Shown in pieces: positions 1 to 10,466 of a stretch of 64,000 nucleotides of DNA. The notes beneath the pieces are model-generated. The model was not told the origin of the DNA and searched no databases. It saw only the letters and a list, made by a program, of their open reading frames with translations. A program made the translations under genes and the position numbers. Origin of the DNA: Cordylochernes scorpioides (lineage: Eukaryota; Arthropoda; Arachnida; Pseudoscorpiones; Chernetidae); NCBI GenBank assembly GCA_030710605.1, contig CP092875.1, positions 67,352,514 through 67,416,513 on the forward strand. Reading direction: 5' to 3'. Position 1 is the first letter of the stretch. Each line of letters begins with the position of its first letter.

Positions 1-119
1 TGTTTTTAACAAAATAAATGAAATTAAAAGTGTTTTTCTAAATATAGTTATTAACATTTTATCTCGAGTTTGATACTCAAACGCTTCACTTTCAGCTGAT
101 AACGCCCCTGGAGGGACAC

Positions 120-480
120 AAGATATAGAAATATCATTTTATTCACGATCGAACGTTGTGACCCACTGTACGTATTACATCCCAAACACGATGTGACACC
201 AGACATCTCTGTCTTGAGCTCGTTGTACCATCTCAGCGACCGTTAAGCCAGCGAGTTTCTTTAATTGGTCCACGAAATGTGTCGATGGGCGTCCAGGTAG
301 ACACAGGATATACGTAGTTGAGCCATTTTGCCAATATTGTTGATATTGTAGGACTTCTGAAGTCGATGTAATTCATAATAATCCATTTGAGCGAACTGAC
401 AATAGAGGACCTATTTTCCAGGCCTATAACTACCATGGCAAAATTGGATAGGAGTGGACTTCAGGAATTGGTTCAACCAT
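120..480 (-). pseudogene. LINE reverse transcriptase C-terminal relic
   Basis: On the minus strand a broken frame reads VDQLKKLAGLTVAEMVQRAQ followed by DRDVWCHIV. This resembles the very C-terminal tail (L..WEE...RAQDRDEWR) of endonuclease-reverse transcriptases of RTE/BovB-like LINEs. Upstream on that strand a GRPSTHFVDQ stretch fits the R-G-R-P...W/D segment that precedes it. Stops and frame changes interrupt it, so it is a dead fragment. No catalytic RT motif is present in the window. Clade is uncertain. Confidence 0.5.
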
Positions 481-603
481 GGAGATAAGCACCACGACCA
501 TAATAATCAAATCTAGCTAACTCAACCATTTACAACCCAAAGCCAACTTATTTAACAACACATCAACACCCACAAAGCAGAATCAAAGCAGAAAGAAGAA
601 TCA

Positions 604-898
604 AGGTTTTCTAAAGTTCCCTAGAGCTGTTGTCATATCGTACGAACGACACAAAGATCAGTAAGTCACCATTGGGAATGTCCAGCGCTGACTGTCAGTA
701 AGCGACATCTTCCGGTCGACACTCAGTAGGCTCTGTTCCATCATATTCTCTTGACCACGACGTTACAGCATTCATTGCTCCATTCAAGTTTTGTTTGATA
801 AAAAGTTTTAACTTATCTCTAACACGGCGACTTTACCTTAAACTGGACTACGAACGAGTCATTTAATGAGCGACCGCCTCTCCATTAAGGTAAACCAA
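604..898. repeat. Dispersed ~290-bp repeat, copy 1
   Basis: The block starts near the motif TCATATCGTACGAACGAC and ends at CCATTAAGGTAAA. It recurs, diverged by scattered substitutions, at about 19885-20182 and 45690-45993. In this copy a tRNA-Met gene follows; in the other two a tRNA-Met gene precedes it. No reading frame is supported. It marks the second class of duplicated backbone segment in the window. Confidence 0.75.
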
Positions 899-925
899 AT
901 TCCAAAAAAAAAAAAAAAAAAAAAA

Positions 926-998
926 TGCCCCGTGTGAGGATCGAACTCACGACCTTCAGATTATGAGACTGACGCGCTACCTACTGCGCTAACGAGGC
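926..998 (-). tRNA. tRNA-Met (CAT), elongator, copy 1
   Basis: The minus strand folds into a full cloverleaf. The acceptor GCCTCGT pairs with ACGGGGC, the D stem is GCGC/GCGC, the anticodon loop is CTCATAA with anticodon CAT, and the T arm contains the B box GAGTTCGATCC. A long T run follows the 3' end (the A run at 903-925 on the plus strand) and serves as a pol III terminator. CCA is not encoded, as in eukaryotes. Because the acceptor pair 1-72 is G-C, elongator is more likely than initiator. The same 73-base sequence occurs seven more times here, once with a change. Confidence 0.93.
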
Positions 999-1863
999 GA
1001 CGATTTTAACTCTCCAATATTTCTACAAGAGAAAAATATTAGAGAAAATAAAACCACTTTCAACATGGTTCATCGTTCTAAAATCGTCGGTAAAATTCTG
1101 TAGAATTTCTTGAATTTATATAACTAGGTTAGTACTATTAGTATTATTATGATATCCATATAAATACGTTTAAAACGTATAAAAGTGTTTAGATTTCAAT
1201 AATTTTCCTTCTTTTTTTCTTACCATCTTGAGGGGTTCACGTAGTGTCTTTTCCCTACATTTCTCCCAGTCTCTCTCTCTCTCCTATATATATGTATATT
1301 TAACAATTATTTTGATCTATTTATATCTATTTATTTATATATTTATCATTTTATATTCTTATTCATTCATATTTATATTCATTATGTATTTAACCTTATA
1401 TAATTTTATATGGATATTGAAATAAAGTAGTTTCAATCTCAATCTCTCTCTCCTACATACCTTGCCTCACAATACAACAGTTTACCGTTAAACCACGTTC
1501 CTTTGGTTCACTAAACATATTTTCCTTTCAGATTTTGTGATCTGAATTCTGAGACACCGGGAGGAAGGGGATTACAGCATAAAAAAACTAATGATTATGC
1601 AAATATATCTGTGAATATCTTGGTTTCTTGAATGATTTAGGTTGTAGAAATATGTTGGATAACCGGCTTTACCTATACCTGAGTAATGTTATTAGGTTAT
1701 AATATATAATAATATTAAATTATATATAAATTTAGAATTTATTTTTAGAAATATACTTATATAATAAAAAAAACCTCAATACATCTTTTAATAGATTATC
1801 CTGTTTTTCAAGACTACAGATTCGCAACAAATATCTTTTAAGAAACTGATCTTATTGTACATA
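999..1863. other. Intergenic AT-rich stretch with CT microsatellites
   Basis: No gene seen. The stretch contains (CT)n runs near 1269-1285 and 1439-1452, TA-rich low-complexity DNA from 1283 to 1430, and AT-rich sequence up to the Helitron end. The 65-residue frame here is Ile/Tyr/Phe-rich low complexity and is not supported as a protein. Confidence 0.7.
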
Positions 1864-2338
1864 CTAGCGGATGTGTACCCGGCATCGCCCGGGTTTTATC
1901 CGAGTGAAAGTTTGCCTAACGAATATTATATATTATGAAGTATAATAAACAATGTTAAAGATTAGTTTTAATTATTAATCAAGATTGTGTGTGAATATGT
2001 GAGAAAGATGTAATATCGTTGTTGTTTTCTTGGCCGACTGTTTTACATATGGTGTTATCTTAAAATTGCTTGTTTTGAATATTTTTTTAGATTGAGTTGA
2101 ATGAATTGCTGAATTTTTTTTGTATTTATATATAAATAAAATTAACTCTGTTGATTTTTGTATTTAATCGATAACAGCGAAGTTACGCATGTTAAAGTTA
2201 GGAAAAATATTTTGATGTTAAGCAAAACCTGCTCCATCTCGTTTTACATAAATGTTGAAAATTTGGTCGAAATTGATGCATTGTAACGAAAGTTTTTAGT
2301 GAACAACAATTATGAAATTTCCATTTTATTAATATAGA
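1864..2338 (-). mobile_element. Non-autonomous Helitron, copy a
   Basis: Read on the minus strand, the element begins TCTATATTAATAAAAT and ends with a GC-rich hairpin (ACCCGGGCGATGCCGGGT), then ATCCGCTAG, and is followed by T. This is the Helitron pattern: 5' TC, a 3' hairpin, and a CTRR end inserted between A and T. A close relative of the same length (480 bp) lies at 60245-60724 in the opposite orientation. There is no Rep/helicase coding capacity, so it would depend on an autonomous partner. Confidence 0.75.
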
Positions 2339-2608
2339 TTACCAGACCCTTCTTTAATTTGTACACAGGTTTTTTCTCGTTTTTTTCTTTCTTTCCTATT
2401 GTTAACATCATATGACTATTCTATTCACGGCCTAAAATTATTGTATATACGAGGCGTGTTCAAAAAGTATCGCGACTTTTGTGTTTTTTCAAAATTTATT
2501 TATTTATTCATGAATACCTATTTTGTCCCCTTCAAAGTAATCCCCATGAGATATTATACACTTGTGCCAACGGTTTTTCCAATCTTCGAAGCACTTCAAA
2601 AAATCATT

Positions 2609-2938
2609 TAAAAAAAAAAAGGGGTCGGTGGAAGGCTGGTTAAACCGTTTGGTTTACGACCACTACGACCCGGGTTCGAACCCGCATTGGACACTTTTTT
2701 CTGTTTAAAAAAAAAAAAAAAATGCTCCAATGGCCCCCCGATTCTTGCAAAAGTCCAACCCCACCAGCGAGTGCAAGTAACCAAACGGGGCTCTGGCACA
2801 TTTGTAAGTGCAAAGTCGAACTGCTTTCACATGTATAGACATGTGGTGCGCTTACAGTAAAAAGCAGTCGCTAACTACCCACCATGATTATCATGGCCTG
2901 TACCACGTGTACTAGGGATAAGCAAAAAAAAAAAAAAA
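2609..2938 (+). mobile_element. SINE with tRNA-like head, inserted in mariner
   Basis: About 330 bp interrupts the mariner between AAAATCATTT and CATTTTTTAAAT; the truncated mariner at 44340-44370 is continuous at this point. The head has a pol III B box, GGTTCGAACCC, at 2673-2683. An internal A run splits the element at about 2708-2722, and it ends in an A15-type tail. It carries no reading frame and would rely on a LINE for movement. The sequence just after the B box (GCATTGGACACTTTTTTCTG) resembles the second SINE family in this window. Confidence 0.75.
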
Positions 2939-2954
2939 CATTTTTTAAATATTT

Positions 2955-3880
2955 TTCAACTCCTTCTTCGATGCCGTCTTTATCTCGTCAAGCGTAGCGT
3001 AACGTCGTCCTTTCATGGGTCTCTTCAGTTTAGGGAACAAGAAAAAGCCACAGGGGGCCAGATCTGGGGAATAGGTGGCTGCGGCATCATTAGTGTGTTG
3101 TTTTTGGCCAAAAAGTCGCGCACAAGCAACGATGTGTGAGCAGGGGAGTTATCGTGGTGCAAAAGCCAAGTTTTGTTCTTCCACAAATCCGGGCGTTTCT
3201 GGCGGATTGCTTCGCGCAAATTGCGCATAACTTCCAGGTAATATTCCTTATTGACCGTTCTACCCTGTGGCAAAAACTCATGATGCACCACGCCCTGCAA
3301 TCGAAGAAAACTGTGAGCAAACTTTCACATTCGACCGAACTTGGCGCGCTTTTTTCGGTCTTGGTTCGTGCGGCAGCTTCCATTGAGATGATTGAGCTTT
3401 GGTTTCCACGTCATAACCATAAACCCACGCTTCGTCACCAGTTATGACCCTCTGGAGCAAATCAGAGTCCAACATCTCATTAGCAATGTTCATGCGATGC
3501 TGTTTTTGGTCGCAATTGAGCAATTTTGGTACGAATTTCGGAACGACCCGTTTCATGCCCAAATCATTGATAAAAATCGAATGGCACGAGCCAATCGATA
3601 TGTTTAGGTCCTCAGCAACTTCTCTAACGGTGATTCGACGATTGGCCAATATCATTTTCTCCACTTCATTAATTTTTTCGTCTGTTGTTGAAGTGCTCGG
3701 GCGTCCGGCATGCTCTTCGTCGTTCATATCTTCTCGGCCTTCTGAGAACATTTTGTACCACCGATAAACGTTGCTTCGGTCCAAGGTAGCTTCTCCGTAT
3801 GCCACAGTCAACATACGGAATGCATCCGCGCACTTAATTTCGTTTTTCACACAAAATTTGATACAGGTTCTTTGATCCAT
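2955..3880 (-). pseudogene. mariner transposase, frameshifted
   Basis: The frame opens at MDQRTCIKFCVKNEIK, followed by a helix-turn-helix region (ITVREVAEDLNIS) that would bind the terminal repeats. The first catalytic aspartate is in VITGDEAWVYGYD and the second in LLHHDNSPAHTS. A one-base loss in the PPYSPDLAP region shifts the frame. In addition, the third catalytic position, 34 residues after the second by my count, reads APCG where mariners carry aspartate. There is also a frame break near 3280-3300. The protein would normally cut and paste the element at TA sites; this copy cannot do so. Confidence 0.88.
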
Positions 3881-4088
3881 ATTTTTTAATAGGTAAAAAT
3901 CGAAGACGATCCAAAACACCTGCAAGCAAAGCAGCTGTCAACAATTAAGTGAACATTCAAAATGGCCGAGCTTGTCGGCATAAGTGAGAGACATGAGTAC
4001 CAACATAAAGCCACAAAAAGATCGAAATTCGAATAAACGTAACCCGCGAAAATTCAAAATTCGCGATACTTTTTGAACACACCTCGTA

Positions 4089-5118
4089 TATGTTTAAAAA
4101 CGTAAAGACATACATGTATGACAGCGCAAGTGTTCCTAGGGGGACATAGCGCTTTAAATTGAAATAAATTAAAATACTTATATCACACGATTCTATCCAA
4201 CCCAATATATGCAAAGGTAATAGTTGTCAATCCCTCATATGTAAATAATTCGGCGGCAATATACCGATATATAGAAATATCAGTATTTTATATAGAATCG
4301 TTCATTACTGTCCCTTAAATGGCATTTGACGCGATAGCTAGCCAATCATATATCAATGAAGAAAAATCGTTTTAAAAGATATTAAATCGTTAATATTGTT
4401 ATATTCGATCCTTGATAGACTATAATGCGATTTATTTTGAAAAGGTATTCACATATTGAAAATTGGTGTAATTAATGATTATAATTAATTAATTACTTAA
4501 CCCCTGTATATATCTTTTCACACCAACCTATTCCAAATGCTATTTTAGTAGAGTTAAAACTTGTAATGAATCGTTTTATTGAATTGTATATATATATAAA
4601 GAAATGAGTCTATGAAAATAATAAAAATGTCACTTCTTCCTTCAAAATAGATATCAAGATTATTCAAAAATTTCTTTTCATAGAGATCAATATCTTCCTC
4701 CCGGAAAATTTTCACCTATACCATGCATTTCGGCCATAAAATTGAGCTATCCATACTGCCAGCTATAAACACCTCTTTGACAAATTCTGAAGATTTCGGG
4801 AATCCCTCAACGATATCATAAAATCAAAGAGCCAGCCCTGGACTGACGAGGGCCATTAGCTTGAAACCACGATCTTGGGGTGGGCGTTCACAATTTTCTA
4901 AAAATGCTGTTGTGGCTTTGTCACCCACCTGAGTCTTCTAGTGTGTAGAAACGGTTGATTGATGGCAGATAGTCTTTGCATAATTTTGTGTGTGTGAGGG
5001 AACAGATTACCTTTATTTTTTAAATCAATATTCTTAAAGAGAATATTTTATAAGCAATTAGTATATATCTATTGAGAATGTGACACACAGAAAGGAGATT
5101 ATTGAGAAAGTCAAAGAA
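4089..5118. repeat. Backbone segment without the LINE (empty site)
   Basis: No gene is seen. The segment is homologous to 20183-20357 joined to 25001-26158, and partly to 46000-46165. At 4352-4365 the bases ATATCAATGAAG run uninterrupted where the other copies hold a LINE, so this copy is the pre-insertion allele. Later motifs (GGCAGATAGTCTTTGCATAA near 4964) recur at about 10370, 26006 and 34668. Confidence 0.7.
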
Positions 5119-5119
5119 A

Positions 5120-5865
5120 TCTCTTTAGAAAGTCAAAAAAAGAAGAAAGTAAAAATTTTGGATTAAAATTATATATAAGCAAGACCAAAATTATAACTAC
5201 ATATAGTATATACATATATATAGATAAGAAATTATTTTTTAAAATATTGATATAGATGATCACTTTATATTCTTAGGATCCAGGATTGATAAGATGGGAG
5301 GTTGCTTAGAGGAAGTAAAAAGTAATATCACTAGGAAGGTATGCAATGATAAAATTGGGGACAAACTTATAAAATACATTTCTATTAAGACAAAGAATGG
5401 AATAGTAGAGGCATTGATATCCATTGCGGCCAGTTATAAATGTGAGAGCTAGATTATCATAAAAGAAGATAGAAAAAGAATTTAATATTTCAAATTGTGG
5501 ATATAGAGAAAGCTACTCAGAGTGTCATGGAGATATAAGAATAATAATTTGGTTTTAAATGAAATTAATACTGGTAAATCCCTAGAATCCCAAATATATG
5601 CAAACAAAGAATGACCTACTTCAGACCCATAATGAGAACAAATGGATTACAAAAGATGTTGGGAATAATTGAAGGAAGAGCAAAAGAGAAAAACCTGCAA
5701 TAAGCTGGCTAAAAGGGGTCAAGAAAACCACTGTAATGTCATTAGATAATTTGCGAGTAGTTGTCACCAACGGATAAATTGGGAGATTATTTGTCTGAAT
5801 AGTCACCAATAGACGTACTCGATTTGGTGGGCAACTAATAACAATTTCTAAATGAGAGAGAGAGA
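5120..5865 (+). pseudogene. RTE/BovB-like LINE 3' relic, unit 1
   Basis: Broken plus-strand frames read RIDKMGGCLEEVK, then IKTKNGIVEALI, then KLLRVSWRYK and LVLNEINTGKSLE. These follow in order the region after the YADD box in RTE/BovB-type reverse transcriptases (...LGSRI..., ...V.A.VF....YGCESW, ...W..LLR..W..., ...SL...). Several stops and frameshifts are present. The relic ends in a (GA)n run about 150 bp before a tRNA-Met gene. This LINE-to-tRNA order is kept in four units. Confidence 0.7.
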
Positions 5866-6011
5866 GAAAAAAAAGAAAAACAGTTTTCTTTCATATGATT
5901 ATTCTTTTTTTCTTTTCATTCTTCCAAATGATTAATATACAAACGATGAAGGATCGCTCCTAGGAGATTTTACAATATAAAAAATGTACTATAGGGAACA
6001 AATAAAAAAAA

Positions 6012-6084
6012 TGCCCCGTGTGAGGATCGAACTCACGACCTTCAGATTATGAGACTGACGCGCTACCTACTGCGCTAACGAGGC
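6012..6084 (-). tRNA. tRNA-Met (CAT), elongator, copy 2
   Basis: Identical by eye to the copy at 926-998: anticodon CAT, complete stems, B box GTTCGATCC, and a T-run terminator on the minus strand. It lies about 150 bp beyond an RTE-type LINE relic. Confidence 0.93.
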
Positions 6085-6651
6085 GACGGGTTAGAATTCC
6101 GACTATTACTTAAATATAAATGTTTATAATTAGACACAGATTTGTCTTGGTGTGTTGAAGAAATTAGCAATTACCTAAGATATTTAAAAATGAGATAAAA
6201 ATTTATCAATAATATATTTTCATTCATATAATAGGAAATTTTCAAGTCTGTTCGTCAAAGGACATTTTTTTTGGTCCAATTGAAAAGAGATTACCATTAT
6301 TTTTATAACGAAACTTATTAGATATCCATTTTAGTTAATTATTTATAGAAGTTTTCCAGGAAACTGGATTAATTTTATTCATCTCTATAATAATCACTTT
6401 TCGTATATAGAAATACTCAAGTATAGGATGTTTGCTAGTTCCACCTTGGTATGAAGAGCACTCAAGCAATGTGGTAGACACACTATCTACAAATATAGAG
6501 TATGGACAGATAGGACAGTACATATTATGTGTTTCTTGCATAGTGCCATCTCAGATGGATAGATCGGCTATTAAGATAAGATATTTAATCCTCAAGTAAG
6601 ACATATGCACACATACAATGTTCAAGAATAATAAAACATAAAAATGTGTCT

Positions 6652-7003
6652 TTTTCTTATCTACACTCAATCATATTAGGGTATCAAGCTTGTAAAGCTT
6701 GAGACTTGGCTGGGTGAAGTAGAATGCGTCTGCCTTTGTCTTTAAGACTGGGAGAACTACTCAGTGGCAGGCCGACTTAGCTCTAAAAGAAATGGCCGCC
6801 TCTGACATGAGGAACAGACGCCATGTGCAGCCGCATCTAACAAGGAGTACAAACGCTGCTCATCCTGTATCCCTGAATTAAGAGCCCTTACAGGGCACAA
6901 TCAACCGGGCCAGCTGAGCCCAGGTTTTTTAGTGAGCTTGTTACTGCTCCCCATCCTCCTTTTTCATCCGGGCTTGGGACCGGCAAAGGCGGAGTTTAGG
7001 AGT
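6652..7003 (-). mobile_element. GC-rich retroposed insertion of unknown family
   Basis: About 350 bp lies between two copies of AAAAATGTGT (about 6641-6651 and 7005-7014). The paralogous unit near 29597-29612 has one AAAAATGTGT and no insert. The sequence is much richer in GC than its surroundings. On the minus strand it contains GCCGGTCCCAAGCCCGGATG, a phrase I associate with LINE 5' regions, and ends in a short A-rich tail. A 5'-truncated LINE or a SINE are both possible. Confidence 0.6.
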
Positions 7004-7189
7004 TAAAAATGTGTGAAAAATAGTACAAATGTGATATTGTACTGGTATAAGGAGGATTAAAATGTGTGTCAAGAGATGTATCAAGCTACCCTCATGCAGC
7101 AAACATATTCCATCACAGAATAAGGACCTCAAACGGTCAGATTCCTGTAATAAAAAAGGATAAAAAGCTCAAGTAAGACAACTCTACAA

Positions 7190-7378
7190 TATGTCTTCGA
7201 GTCTGGTACAAGAGTGAGTAAAACCCTCGATTCCCGACAGCCATGAACCGGGATCGAATCCCGCATTGTACACTTTTTCTGTGAAGAACCTGTTCATATT
7301 TCTCATGTAAATAACATAAGCTAGGTTGCTGTTTTTGAGTGGTACCTAATAATGTTATTATGGAACAGAACAGGGTCG
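7190..7378 (+). mobile_element. tRNA-like-headed SINE, family S, copy 1
   Basis: The head contains GGGATCGAATCCCGC, which matches a pol III B box. It is followed by a body with GAACCTGTTCATATTTCTC and TTTGAGTGGTACCTAATAA. A six-base stem, GTACAA with TTGTAC, could close the tRNA-like part, but the D arm is not recognisable. Six more copies lie in the window. In units with a minisatellite they sit on both sides of it. No protein is encoded. Confidence 0.65.
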
Positions 7379-7765
7379 GGTACTATATACATTCCAATTT
7401 CTGATAATTTTGAATTTTTAATTCTTAGTTCAATATGTAAGTGAGAACAAAGCTTAACCATATTTTATTTTTAAAAAATCATATTTAGCATCAAAATATT
7501 ATTCTAAATTTTATATTCTTATAATTTTTTAAAATATAAAAAAATATATATATAAAAGTTTTTTTTAAAAAGATTTCCAAGCTTCCTTCACAACAATGGT
7601 AGTTATATAAATTCTATTGTTTTCTAAACTAGGGGAAGAGCACCAGAATTTTGTGGAATATCTTAAAAAGAATTGAATGAAGTATTGATCTTAGATTGAA
7701 ATGTAATAATGGAAATTTATCACAAACATAATATATGATAAAAATATGAATTGATCATTCGCAAA
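7379..7765. repeat. AT-rich spacer before minisatellite
   Basis: No gene seen. This AT-rich stretch recurs at about 15956-16325 and 29979-30380 with noticeable divergence. A sharp rise in similarity to the third unit begins near 7766, marking a duplication or conversion boundary. Confidence 0.6.
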
Positions 7766-9075
7766 CTGGATATGGAAACAAATCATTCATCAAATGCGTA
7801 CTCAATATTGAATCAATTTATGAAATGATCAAACGCTCATTATAAATGAAAACGAACTAAGCTTCAAAAAACACGCGCTGAATATAGAACCAATCTATAT
7901 GAATTACTCAAACGTAAAAACTGGATATGGAATCAATCTAGGTATTGATCAAACACGCACTGAATATAGGATCAATATAGACATTGATCAAACGCGTACT
8001 GAATATGGGATCAATATATGTATTTATCAAACATATGCTGGATATGAAATTATTCAATGAATTGATCAAATGAACGCTGGATATGAAATCAATATAGGCA
8101 TTGATCAAACGCGTACTGAATATGGAATCAATCTATGAAGTGACAAACGCACAATGGATATGGAATCAATATAGGTATTTATGAAACGCACGCAGGATAT
8201 GGAATCAATCTATGAGTTGATCAAAGGCTCACTGGATATGGAATCAATCTATGAATTGATCAAATGAACGCTTGATATGGAATTAATCTATGTATTGATC
8301 AATCGCGCACTGAATATATGGAATGAATCTAGGCATTGATCAAACGCGCACTGGATATGGAATCAATCTATGTATTTATAAAACGCACCCAGGATATGGA
8401 TCCAATCTATGAATTGATCAAACGTACACTGGATATGGAATTAATCTATGAATTGATAAAATGAACGCTGGATATAGGATCAATCTACGATTTGATCAAA
8501 GGCGCACAAGATATGGAATCAATCTTTGAATTAATCAAACGCGCACTGAATATATAGAATCAATCTATGTATTCATAAAACGCACACATTGGATATGAAA
8601 TCAATATAGGCATTGAACAAGCGTATGCTGGATATGGAATCACTTTATGTATTTACCAAACATACACTAAATATTGACTCAATCTAGGCACTGATAAAAA
8701 CTTGCGCTTGATATAGGATCAATCTATGATTTGATCAGAGGCGCACTGGATATGGAATCAATCTATGAATTGATTAAACGTGCACTGAATATATGGAATC
8801 GATCTATGTATTTACCAAACATACCCTAAATATGGACTCAATCTAGGCATTTATCAAACGCGCGCTGTATATAGAATCAATCTTTGAATTGAAAAAACGC
8901 GCACTGATACTGAAATCTATCTATAAAATGAACAAACACACCCCGGATATAGAATCAATCTATAAATTCAAAATTGCGAACAGAATATCGAATAAATCTT
9001 CGAGTTGATCAAAATCTCACTGGATCTGAATTTATCAAACGGTAGTGGATATAGATTAAATCACCAATCTATTAA
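7766..9075. repeat. 39-bp minisatellite, array 1
   Basis: About 33 diverged tandem units of roughly 39-40 bp. Each has GGATATGGAATCAATCTATG, then AATTGATCAAACGCGCACT. Each unit includes the palindrome TTGATCAA. The array is nearly identical to 30380-31710 and clearly diverged from 16330-17110. Because 39 is divisible by three, short open frames with 13-residue repeats arise by chance. Nothing suggests that they are translated. Confidence 0.9.
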
Positions 9076-9387
9076 AGTAATCAGTTAAATCTCTCTGCTT
9101 GATCACGAAGAATACATTTCTTAATTAGTCAAATGACCCGAATCTAATGAGGAACCAAATTATTATTTGACCAATTTTCAATTGATTAATTAACTAAACA
9201 AGTACCGAGAAAAAATATATTAATTGGATATTGAAGAACTGAATGGAAAGTGAACTATCATTTGATCATTTATGAACCAAACACTTAATAATTCATGACC
9301 CTAATACAATATTCAATGTTAAAAACTCCATATACAGAATGGGTCATTAATTTTATAATCATAGACCGAATATGGAATCAATTTGTC
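9076..9387. repeat. Conserved flank of minisatellite
   Basis: No gene seen. This AT-rich segment (ACCGAGAAAAAATATATTAA and TAATTCATGACC motifs) recurs at about 17100-17447, 31710-32040 and 43000-43180. In the last of these units it joins directly to post-tRNA sequence because the minisatellite is missing. Confidence 0.65.
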
Positions 9388-9580
9388 ATTCGAAGAGTCG
9401 GTGAACGAGTGTGTAATACCCTCGATTCCCGACATCCATGAATAGGGATCGAATCCCGCGTTGATATTTTGTTTAATAAGTGAATAACTTTCACATATTA
9501 TTCATTGTTGCAAATATCATAAACTAGATTGCTCTTTTTGAGCGGTACCTGATAAAGTGATTTTGGAACAAGAACAATTT
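9388..9580 (+). mobile_element. tRNA-like-headed SINE, family S, copy 2
   Basis: Contains AGGGATCGAATCCCGCG (B-box match) and TTTTTGAGCGGTACCTGATA. This variant of the body (GTTTAATAAGTGAATAAC...) differs from copy 1. The same variant follows the minisatellite in every unit that has one, so each array is bracketed by two distinct subtypes. Confidence 0.65.
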
Positions 9581-9942
9581 GTCATTCGCTCAATCAAGAA
9601 TGGAATACTGAGAAATTTTTAACTGACTTATTAATCACTTTTCAAGAGCATAAAGAAACAATTTATTATTGAATCAATTGCAATCGAAGGTAACACCATT
9701 CATGAACCAAATATATGACGAAACAACAACATTTTAATTCAATTGATTCGGTTCGCGATGTCAGATAGGTAAGTTTATAATTATATTTTCATAAAATAGA
9801 TCTATTCAAACATAAAATAGATCATTTATCAACGTTGAGTAACCGTTACTAATATAAAATGACATAATGAATACATTAACAAATAATTCAATTGGTTCTG
9901 AATATATTAACACTATAGATTATTTCTTAAAAAAAAAAATAA
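9581..9942. repeat. Spacer after SINE
   Basis: No gene seen. Repeated at 17640-17880, 32275-32495 plus 34092-34240, and 43380-43734. At 9794-9807 the string ATAAAATAGATCT is present once. In the third unit the same site carries the palindromic tRNA-like insertion between two copies of this string. Confidence 0.65.
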
Positions 9943-10012
9943 ACACTTCGGCCAGTTAAAGTTTCATTTTTCTCAAAGTTTCAACAAAAATATTTTGTCT
10001 TCGTCAGGAGAA
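9943..10012 (-). repeat. Penelope-type tail remnant with GAAAC motif
   Basis: On the minus strand this reads CTCCTGACGAAGACAAAATA, a short stem, then GTTGAAACTTTG. The CTGAnGA...stem...GAAAC arrangement resembles the hammerhead-like tails of Penelope-like elements, with C in place of the usual T of CTGATGA. Copies lie at about 34243-34312 and 43735-43803. No reverse transcriptase is attached, so this is a tail relic or part of an unrelated repeat. Confidence 0.4.
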
Positions 10013-10466
10013 ATATAAATAAAGCATTAGGCAAGACGATCATATCATCTGATGGAGTAATATCTAAGAACTAAATAATAAGGAAACACATAATTGCGAC
10101 ATTCATTTTTTTATAGGAAAATGTTTTGAGAATAATCGAATAATGATTTCTTTACTTAATAGTGATATTAAATCCAATGTATGCCTTTTTGTTATCTAGT
10201 GTAATATATATGTCACAATTTACGTTTTTATCTCTTTAAAATAATATGTTTTTATCCTTCATATTGTCACGTAGAAATTTAGGAAAGACAAACTTCAGAA
10301 TGACACAACAATTCATTCAAGGCACCAACAAAAATTAACATTTATAAGATACAAAATAAGCAATGAGGCAGATAGTTTTTGCATAAGTTTGTGTGTAGGG
10401 GAACAGGTGACCTTCATTTTCTTAAATAAATATCCTCAAGGAAAAAAATATAAAGCAATTAGTATA
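10013..10466. repeat. Backbone start of unit 2
   Basis: No gene seen. Nearly identical to 34313-34763 and related to 43804-44060 in its first half. It contains GAGGCAGATAGTTTTTGCAT and the CAATTAGTATA string into which the Tc1 element inserted. Confidence 0.65.

Larger units (their letters stand above)
2450..4086 (-). mobile_element. mariner element (DD34D), interrupted by a SINE
   Basis: Terminal inverted repeats are CGAGGCGTGTTCAAAAAGTA at the left and its near complement at the right (AGGTGTGTTCAAAAAGTATC on the minus strand). They are flanked by TA target duplications at 2448-2449 and 4087-4088. The total is 1637 bp, of which about 330 bp is a later SINE insertion, leaving a typical 1.3-kb mariner. 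A truncated relative sits at 44195-44806. Confidence 0.9.

Noticed and set aside
1228..1425. 65-residue Ile/Tyr-rich frame
   Set aside because: It is a translation of TA-rich microsatellite DNA.
2399..2611. 70-residue plus-strand frame over the mariner left end
   Set aside because: It covers the inverted repeat and is antisense to the transposase. The similar frame at 44195 has the same cause.
3136..3767. Plus-strand frames opposite the mariner transposase
   Set aside because: They are shadows of the minus-strand gene, which has clear family motifs.
7766..9075. Possible CRISPR-like array
   Set aside because: Units are contiguous and drifting with no unique spacers, and the context is a eukaryotic transposon-rich region.
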